A stretch of 64,000 nt of DNA from Geodermatophilus marinus (GTDB taxonomy: Bacteria > Actinomycetota > Actinomycetes > Mycobacteriales > Geodermatophilaceae), in the NCBI RefSeq assembly GCF_003428645.1, contig NZ_QVQH01000003.1, positions 1 to 64,000 on the forward strand, given 5' to 3'. This document shows positions 59,373 through 64,000 of this stretch, piece after piece. Under the pieces are notes generated by a model. That model worked only from the letters and a program-made list of their open reading frames with translations. It was not told the DNA's origin and searched no databases. How positions within the stretch are numbered: the first letter of the stretch is position 1; each line of letters opens with the position of its first letter. The translations under genes and the position numbers were made by a program.

Positions 59373-60806
59373 TCAGATGTCGTAGTACATCGCGAACTCG
59401 TGGGGGTGCGGGCGCAGGCGGATCGGGTCGATCTCGAACTCCCGCTTGTACTCGATCCACGTCTCGATCAGGTCGGGCGTGAACACCCCGCCGTCGACGA
59501 GGTACTCGTGGTCGGTCTCGAGCCGGTCGAGGACGGCGTCCAGCGACGCGGGCACCTTCTCGATGCCCAGGGCCTCCTCGGGCGGCAGCTCGTAGAGGTC
59601 CTTGTCGACCGGGGCCGGCGGCTCGATCTTGTTCTTGATGCCGTCGAGGCCGGCCATCAGCATCGCCGAGAAGGCGAGGTAGGGGTTGGCCGAGGGGTCG
59701 GGCACGCGGAACTCGATGCGCTTGGCCTTCGGGCTGTCACCGGAGATCGGGATGCGGCAGCAGGCCGAGCGGTTGCGGGCCGAGTAGACCAGGTTGATCG
59801 GCGCCTCGTACCCGGGCACGAGCCGGTGGTAGCTGTTGGTGGTCGGGTTGGTGAAGGCCAGCAGCGAGGGGGCATGGGTCAGCAGGCCGCCGATGTAGTG
59901 CCGGGCGGTGTCGGACAGGCCCGCGTAGCCGGTCTCGGCGTGGAAGAGCGGCTCGCCGTCCTTCCAGAGGCTCTGGTGGCAGTGCATGCCCGAGCCGTTG
60001 TCGCCGAACAGCGGCTTCGGCATGAAGGTGACGCTCTTGCCGGCCGCCCAGGCGGTGTTCTTGATGACGTACTTGAACAGCATCAGGCTGTCCGCGGCGC
60101 GCAGCAGGGTGTCGAACTTGTAGTTGATCTCCGCCTGGCCGGCGGTGCCCACCTCGTGGTGACCGCGCTCGAGCTCGAGCCCGACGTTGGTCAGGTTCTG
60201 CATCATCGCCGCGCGCAGGTCGCTGTAGTGGTCGTAGGGCTCGACGGGGAAGTAGCCGCCCTTGGCGCGGGTCTTGTAGCCGAGGTTGGGGCCGCCGTTC
60301 TCGCCGGTCAGCGCGCCCGAGTTCCAGGCGCCCTCGACCGAGTCGATGTGGTAGTAGCCCTCGTTGATGCCGGTCGAGTGCCGGATCGAGTCGAAGATGT
60401 AGAACTCCGCCTCCGGGCCGAAGTAGGCGGTGTCGGCGATGCCGCTGCTGGCCAGGTACGCCTCGGCCTTCTTCGCCACGTTGCGCGGGTCGCGGCTGTA
60501 GGCCTCCCGCGTGATCGGGTCGTGGATGAAGAAGTTGACGTTGAGCGTCTTGTGCTTGCGGAACGGGTCCACGAAGGCGCTGTTGGCGTCCGGCAGGAGC
60601 AGCATGTCGGACTCGTTGATCGCCTGGAACCCGCGGATCGAGGAGCCGTCGAAGCCGAGCCCGTCGGAGAAGGTGTCCTCACCGAAGCTCGACGCCGGGA
60701 CCGTGAAGTGCTGCATGACTCCGGGCAGGTCGCAGAAGCGGACGTCGACGAACTCGACGTCGTTGTCGCGGATGTAGGCGGCGACCTCGTCGGGACTGGT
60801 GAACAT
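59373..60806 (-). CDS. glnA: Glutamine synthetase type I (GlnA1)
   Basis: 477 residues, the main assimilatory enzyme converting glutamate, ammonia and ATP to glutamine. Motifs are complete: [45 protein letters not shown] and [14 protein letters not shown]. The adenylylation loop reads [10 protein letters not shown] with Tyr405, the target of GlnE, unlike GlnA2 at 7414-8763. GGAGG stands 4 bases before the ATG. A GlnR-type operator and a TAGGTT -10 lie just upstream, so both transcription and activity respond to nitrogen. Confidence 0.98.
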   Translation of the reverse strand: MFTSPDEVAAYIRDNDVEFVDVRFCDLPGVMQHFTVPASSFGEDTFSDGLGFDGSSIRGFQAINESDMLLLPDANSAFVDPFRKHKTLNVNFFIHDPITREAYSRDPRNVAKKAEAYLASSGIADTAYFGPEAEFYIFDSIRHSTGINEGYYHIDSVEGAWNSGALTGENGGPNLGYKTRAKGGYFPVEPYDHYSDLRAAMMQNLTNVGLELERGHHEVGTAGQAEINYKFDTLLRAADSLMLFKYVIKNTAWAAGKSVTFMPKPLFGDNGSGMHCHQSLWKDGEPLFHAETGYAGLSDTARHYIGGLLTHAPSLLAFTNPTTNSYHRLVPGYEAPINLVYSARNRSACCRIPISGDSPKAKRIEFRVPDPSANPYLAFSAMLMAGLDGIKNKIEPPAPVDKDLYELPPEEALGIEKVPASLDAVLDRLETDHEYLVDGGVFTPDLIETWIEYKREFEIDPIRLRPHPHEFAMYYDI

Positions 60807-60856
60807 CGATCCTCCGGGAGTGGGCGGACAGCCGACCGGGAACCTACGAGCGGGGT

Positions 60857-60894
60857 TTTGCCCCGCGGTGTCCCGGTTGTTTCGGGGCGGTAAA
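60857..60894 (-). promoter_or_regulatory. GlnR operator upstream of glnA1
   Basis: Read on the minus strand: TTTAC, six bases, GAAAC, six bases, GACAC, six bases, GCAAA. The 11-base period and alternating gTnAC / GaAAC boxes match the actinobacterial GlnR consensus (boxes at 60890-60894, 60879-60883, 60868-60872, 60857-60861). TAGGTT at 60841-60846 is a suitable -10 just downstream. Confidence 0.7.
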
Positions 60895-60959
60895 TCGGGC
60901 TCCGGCGTGTCGCCGGCCCGGCGCCGTCCCGGCCGGACGGGTCGGCTGCGGACGGGTCA

Positions 60960-60965
60960 TACGCT
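60960..60965 (+). promoter_or_regulatory. -10 element of a probable leaderless RDD-gene transcript
   Basis: TACGCT lies 7 bases before the ATG at 60973, with no ribosome binding site in the gap. The hexamer is identical to that before the amidotransferase gene at 8909. Confidence 0.45.
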
Positions 60966-60972
60966 GGCTGGC

Positions 60973-61392
60973 ATGGTCAGGGACGTGCCGTCAGCCTCTC
61001 AGGAACGCCCGCGCGGTGCCGCCCTGGGGTTGCCCGCCGAGGGGCCGGGGTCGCTGGCCGGCTTCTCCGGCCGGGTCGCGGCCTTCGCCGTCGACGCGCT
61101 GGCCTCGGCGCTGGTCGCCGGCCTGTTCACCGCACCGGCGCTGCCGGGCAACTGGAGCCTGGTGGCCTTCGCGGCGATCACCGTCGTGAGCCTGACCCTG
61201 GTCGGGCAGACCCCCGGCATGCGGCTGCTCGGCCTGCGGCTGGCGCACCCGAGGGAGGGAGCCCGGCTGGCACCCTGGCGGGCCGTCGTCCGCACGGCGC
61301 TGCTGTGCCTGCTCGTGCCCGCGCTGCTGGTCGACTCCGACGGCCGCGGGTTGCACGACCGGGTGGCGGGGACGGCCGTCGTCCGCGGGTGA
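60973..61392 (+). CDS. RDD family membrane protein
   Basis: 139 residues with three hydrophobic segments. Arg and Asp of the RDD motif appear in FSGRVAAFAVDALA (R near 41, D near 48), and QTPGMRLLGLRLAHP and GLHDRVAGTAVV are the conserved later blocks. Function of the family is unclear; some members are Na+(K+)/H+ antiporters. An RDD gene next to glnA1, DUF4191 and lipA is the same order as in M. tuberculosis (Rv2218-Rv2220). Confidence 0.92.
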   Translation: MVRDVPSASQERPRGAALGLPAEGPGSLAGFSGRVAAFAVDALASALVAGLFTAPALPGNWSLVAFAAITVVSLTLVGQTPGMRLLGLRLAHPREGARLAPWRAVVRTALLCLLVPALLVDSDGRGLHDRVAGTAVVRG

Positions 61393-61454
61393 GGTGGGCG
61401 GCGTGCCCGGGACGAGGTCTCCTCGCCCGCGGCACTCCGCTCGGCCCCGGGTGG

Positions 61455-62279
61455 TCAGCGCCGGCGGACCTGCCGCTGGCTGACCGACATCTGCCGGCCG
61501 CCCGGGAGCGGGCCGCCGGGGACGGGCATGCGCGGGCCGCCCAGCGCGGACAGCCGCTTGCGCAGCGCGTTGAGCTCCGCGCCGGAGAGGTTGCGCGGCA
61601 GCTTCATCACGTGCGGGGAGAGCTTGCGCAGCGGGACCTGGCCCTGCTCGTCCCCGACCAGCAGGTCGTAGATGGGGGCGTCGCCGGCGATCCGCGCGAC
61701 CTTCTTCTTCTCCTGCGCCATCAGGGGCCGCACCCGGGAGGGCACGCCCTCGCCGACGAGGATGATCCCGGGCCGGCCGGTGACCCGGTGGACGGCGTCC
61801 ATCTGCGTGGTCGCGGCGACCCCGGAGGAGACCTGCCAGTCGCCCCGCATGCCCTCGAGCACCCAGGCCGCCGCCCCCGGCTGGCCCTCCACCTGGCGGT
61901 AGGCCGAGCCCTGCGCCCGCCGACCGAAGACGATCATGGCCGCCAGCAGACCGAACAGGACGGCGATCGGGAGGAACAGGAACGGCGAGCCGAAGAGGAC
62001 GGCGACCAGCTCGACGACGGCGGCCACCGCCACGAAGGCGATGAGCATGACCCAGGGCAGCTTCGGGTCGTTCTTGCGCGTCAGCGAGTAGGCCTGCTTG
62101 ATCATGCGGGCCTGGTTGCCGATCCGCTTCAGCCGGCCGCCGCGGGCCTTCTCCGGCTTGCCGGCGCCGCTCTTGCCACCGGCCGCAGTCGCCCCCGACC
62201 GGCCGCGGGCGCCGGCGCCCGGTCCCCGGCCGGCCTTGCCGGTGGGCGCGGAGGGGTCAGTGGGCTTGCTGCGTGCCAT
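61455..62279 (-). CDS. DUF4191 membrane protein
   Basis: 274 residues. A Pro/Gly/Lys-rich cytoplasmic start (1-50), GRLKRIGNQARMIKQAYSLT, two membrane spans (about 74-115) and a soluble domain with TRPGIILVGEGVPSRVRPLM and KLSPHVMKLPRNLSG. This matches the actinobacterial DUF4191 family (Rv2219 type). Function unknown; the constant position beside lipA suggests a role near lipoate metabolism or membrane housekeeping. A TATCCT hexamer 6 bases before the ATG suggests a leaderless message. Confidence 0.93.
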   Translation of the reverse strand: MARSKPTDPSAPTGKAGRGPGAGARGRSGATAAGGKSGAGKPEKARGGRLKRIGNQARMIKQAYSLTRKNDPKLPWVMLIAFVAVAAVVELVAVLFGSPFLFLPIAVLFGLLAAMIVFGRRAQGSAYRQVEGQPGAAAWVLEGMRGDWQVSSGVAATTQMDAVHRVTGRPGIILVGEGVPSRVRPLMAQEKKKVARIAGDAPIYDLLVGDEQGQVPLRKLSPHVMKLPRNLSGAELNALRKRLSALGGPRMPVPGGPLPGGRQMSVSQRQVRRR

Positions 62280-62285
62280 GCCCCC

Positions 62286-62291
62286 AGGATA
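62286..62291 (-). promoter_or_regulatory. -10 element of a probable leaderless DUF4191 transcript
   Basis: On the minus strand TATCCT lies 6 bases before the ATG at 62279; the gap is GGGGGC. Confidence 0.45.
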
Positions 62292-62297
62292 GGGAAA

Positions 62298-62355
62298 GGA
62301 CCCCGGTGCCCCCTACGCCGCGCTGACGCGCACCGCGGGTCCCTGCACCGGGGCC
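62298..62355. terminator. GC-rich stem-loop of the dispersed family, after lipA
   Basis: Arms GGACCCCGGTGC (62298-62309) and GCACCGGGGCC (62345-62355) enclose an inner GC stem, with the block GGGTCCCTGCA before the right arm. It is the same nested layout as 8766-8821, with the two arms changed together to keep pairing. It ends 6 bases from the lipA stop and would terminate that transcript. Confidence 0.6.
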
Positions 62356-62361
62356 GGCGGA

Positions 62362-63336
62362 TCAGCTCGGCGCGGTGATCCCTCGAGCCGCCACGGCCTG
62401 CTGGTAGAGCCGCCCGGCGCGGTAGGAGCTGCGCACCAGCGGCCCGGCGAGGACGCCGGGGAAGCCGATCTCCTCCGCCTGCTGCTGGAACCCGACGAAC
62501 TCGTCGGGCTTCACCCAGCGGACCACCGGGTGGTGCCGCGGGGATGGCCGCAGGTACTGGGTGATGGTGAGCAGGTCGCAGCCGGCCTCGTGCAGGGCCC
62601 GCATCGTCTCGACGACCTCGTCGGGCTCCTCGCCCATGCCGAGGATGAGGTTGGACTTGGTGACCAGGCCGGCCTCGCGGGCGGCGGTGAGCACGGCCAG
62701 CGAGCGCTCGAACCGGAACCCGGGCCGGATCCGCTTGAAGATGCGCGGCACGGTCTCGACGTTGTGCGCCAGGACCTCCGGCCGGGAGGAGAAGACCTCG
62801 GCGAGCTGATCGGGGTCGGCGTTGAAGTCGGGGATGAGCAGCTCGACGCCGCACCCGGGGACGGCGGCGTGGATCTGCCGGACCGTCTCGGCGTAGAGCC
62901 ACGCGCCGCCGTCGGGCAGGTCGTCGCGGGCGACCCCGGTGACGGTCGCGTACCGCAGCTGCATCGTCGCGACGCTCTCGGCCACGCGGCGGGGCTCGTC
63001 GGCGTCGAAGTCGGCGGGCTTGCCGGTGTCGATCTGGCAGAAGTCGCAGCGCCGGGTGCACTGGTCCCCGCCGATGAGGAACGTGGCCTCGCGGTCCTCC
63101 CAGCACTCGTAGATGTTGGGGCAGCCGGCCTCCTCGCAGACCGTGTGCAGCCCCTCGCGGCGGACCAGCGACTTGAGCTCGGTGTACTCGGGGCCGGTCT
63201 TCAAGCGCGTCTTGATCCACTCGGGCTTGCGCTCGATGGGGACCTGGCTGTTGCGGACCTCGAGGCGCAGCAGCTTGCGGCCGCCGGGCGCGAGGGGCGT
63301 GTCGGACGAGGGGGTCGGGGCCACCGTCTCGCTCAT
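62362..63336 (-). CDS. lipA: Lipoyl synthase (LipA)
   Basis: 324 residues. Radical SAM enzyme that inserts two sulfurs into protein-bound octanoate. Auxiliary cluster Cys67, Cys72 and Cys78 ([13 protein letters not shown]), radical SAM cluster Cys93, Cys97 and Cys100 (CTRRCDFC), and the C-terminal serine ligand in LVRSSYRAG. The ATG at 63336 begins [20 protein letters not shown] stands 8 bases upstream, pointing to a leaderless message. lipB is not in the window and may lie outside it. Confidence 0.98.
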   Translation of the reverse strand: MSETVAPTPSSDTPLAPGGRKLLRLEVRNSQVPIERKPEWIKTRLKTGPEYTELKSLVRREGLHTVCEEAGCPNIYECWEDREATFLIGGDQCTRRCDFCQIDTGKPADFDADEPRRVAESVATMQLRYATVTGVARDDLPDGGAWLYAETVRQIHAAVPGCGVELLIPDFNADPDQLAEVFSSRPEVLAHNVETVPRIFKRIRPGFRFERSLAVLTAAREAGLVTKSNLILGMGEEPDEVVETMRALHEAGCDLLTITQYLRPSPRHHPVVRWVKPDEFVGFQQQAEEIGFPGVLAGPLVRSSYRAGRLYQQAVAARGITAPS

Positions 63337-63344
63337 GATCGCCC

Positions 63345-63350
63345 ACGGTA
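63345..63350 (-). promoter_or_regulatory. -10 element of a probable leaderless lipA transcript
   Basis: On the minus strand TACCGT lies 8 bases before the lipA ATG. The 8-base gap contains no good ribosome binding site. Confidence 0.35.
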
Positions 63351-63378
63351 CCCCTCGGGCCGGACCTGGCCCGGACGT

Positions 63379-63416
63379 GCGACGGCGCCCGCCCCTGCGG
63401 GGGCGGGCGCCGTCGC
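63379..63416. terminator. 17-bp stem-loop upstream of lipA
   Basis: Perfect arms GCGACGGCGCCCGCCCC (63379-63395) and its complement (63400-63416) around a 4-base loop. It follows the gene ending at 63438 and precedes lipA, separating two same-strand transcripts. Confidence 0.75.
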
Positions 63417-63437
63417 GTGCCGCGGGTGCGGGTCTGC

Positions 63438-64000
63438 TCAGGTGGCCGGGTTGCGCGGGTCCTCGGCGTCCGAGCCCTGGCCGCTGCTGGCCGTCTGCGG
63501 CCGGTCGGTCGGCGACGCGGTCGCCGTGTCCAGCGCCGGGTCGTTCGGGGTGGTGGTGGCCGTCCCGGGGGTGGCGGAGTTCTCCGCGTCCCCGTAGGCC
63601 ATCTGCTGCGGCTGCTCGCCCAGGTCGCTGTCGGGCGGGGTCGCGTCTCCGGCGGTCTCCTGGGCGGTGGAGACCGACTTCTCCGAGTTGCTGGGGGAAC
63701 TGGGCACGGGGTCCTCTCGGTAGCTGGGCACGGGCCCGTCCCCGGCGGGGGCGGGGGTCCACAGGTCGTCGTCCTTGCGGCGGCGCAGCAGCGAGAAGGC
63801 GACGGCGCCGACGGCGAGGAGGAGGACCGCCCACGGCCAGCGGCGCGGCGGGGACTCCAGGCCGGCCCGCCGCTTGGCCGCCGTGGTGCCCTTCGACACC
63901 TTCCGGCCCTGCTTGGCGGCCCGCTTCTCCAGGGCCCGGCGGCGCTTGGCGACCTGCTTGCGCGCCTTGTCCGTGCCGGCGGCCAGCTCCTCGCGCCGCA
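63438..64000 (-). CDS. Hypothetical single-span membrane protein (5' end outside the window)
   Basis: The frame is open to the right edge of the window, so the true start is beyond 64000. The visible part begins with a Lys/Arg-rich segment ([20 protein letters not shown]), has one membrane span in [20 protein letters not shown], and a 100-residue acidic Ser/Thr/Pro-rich tail. A GTG at 63899 gives a shorter 153-residue reading, but the basic stretch upstream continues in frame with similar composition. I recognise no family; the basic heptad-like part suggests binding to DNA, RNA or a partner. Confidence 0.7.
   Translation of the reverse strand, partial: RREELAAGTDKARKQVAKRRRALEKRAAKQGRKVSKGTTAAKRRAGLESPPRRWPWAVLLLAVGAVAFSLLRRRKDDDLWTPAPAGDGPVPSYREDPVPSSPSNSEKSVSTAQETAGDATPPDSDLGEQPQQMAYGDAENSATPGTATTTPNDPALDTATASPTDRPQTASSGQGSDAEDPRNPAT

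Overview
The window is a very GC-rich (by eye about 75%), densely coded stretch of an actinobacterial chromosome. Gene content suggests Geodermatophilaceae (Blastococcus, Geodermatophilus or Modestobacter type); that family call is inference. The support is the G+C, frequent GTG starts, GTGA/ATGA overlaps, apparent leaderless genes, the actinobacterial glnE/glnA2 and lipA/DUF4191/RDD/glnA1 blocks, and several genes such as the Hsp70-propeller fusion. I see no rRNA, tRNA, CRISPR array, insertion sequence or prophage.

Layout. 0-12.7 kb: the end of an unidentified gene; nadE-panB on the minus strand; a small copper-type cluster (CopZ-like protein, Met-rich membrane protein, GNAT); an SDR/DinB pair; a ferredoxin-reductase-type flavoprotein; then glnA2, a glutamine amidotransferase and glnE. 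12.9-18.6 kb: aquaporin, CDGSH protein, BASS transporter, a heme-oxygenase-like diiron protein, and two exported proteins that share a C-terminal domain. 18.7-24.1 kb: a three-subunit molybdenum hydroxylase followed by an MtnA-type isomerase and a class II aldolase, which looks like purine plus deoxyribose/thioribose salvage. 24.2-33.6 kb: a MetE-like protein, then an amine-catabolism locus (acyl-CoA ligase, membrane protein, copper amine oxidase, APC permease) divergent from a second permease and an IclR regulator. 33.8-41.7 kb: a small protein, an Hsp70-TM-propeller fusion, and a block of three histidine kinases and one response regulator; the last kinase carries a degenerate dynamin-type GTPase domain.

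41.86-49.59 kb is the most unusual region: an eight-gene, same-strand array encoding a Cys/His microprotein, a lipase, an SCP2-like protein, an acyl-CoA dehydrogenase, a protein resembling autoinducer synthases (GNAT fold), a DivIVA-like coiled coil, an E1/ThiF-like protein and an MMPL exporter. A sigma factor, a CrtI-like oxidoreductase and a SnoaL-like protein follow. The array, the sigma-factor gene and the small gene at 33.8 kb share an upstream element with fixed internal spacing, which suggests one regulon making and exporting an acyl-derived molecule.

52.8-64 kb: a 5'-nucleotidase-like exported enzyme, a LuxR-type two-component pair, a membrane protein and a serine hydrolase; then glnA1 behind a good GlnR operator, RDD protein, DUF4191 protein, lipA, and a membrane protein running off the end. 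glnA1/lipA and glnE/glnA2, adjacent in Mycobacterium tuberculosis, are here about 47 kb apart, with most of the accessory functions between them.
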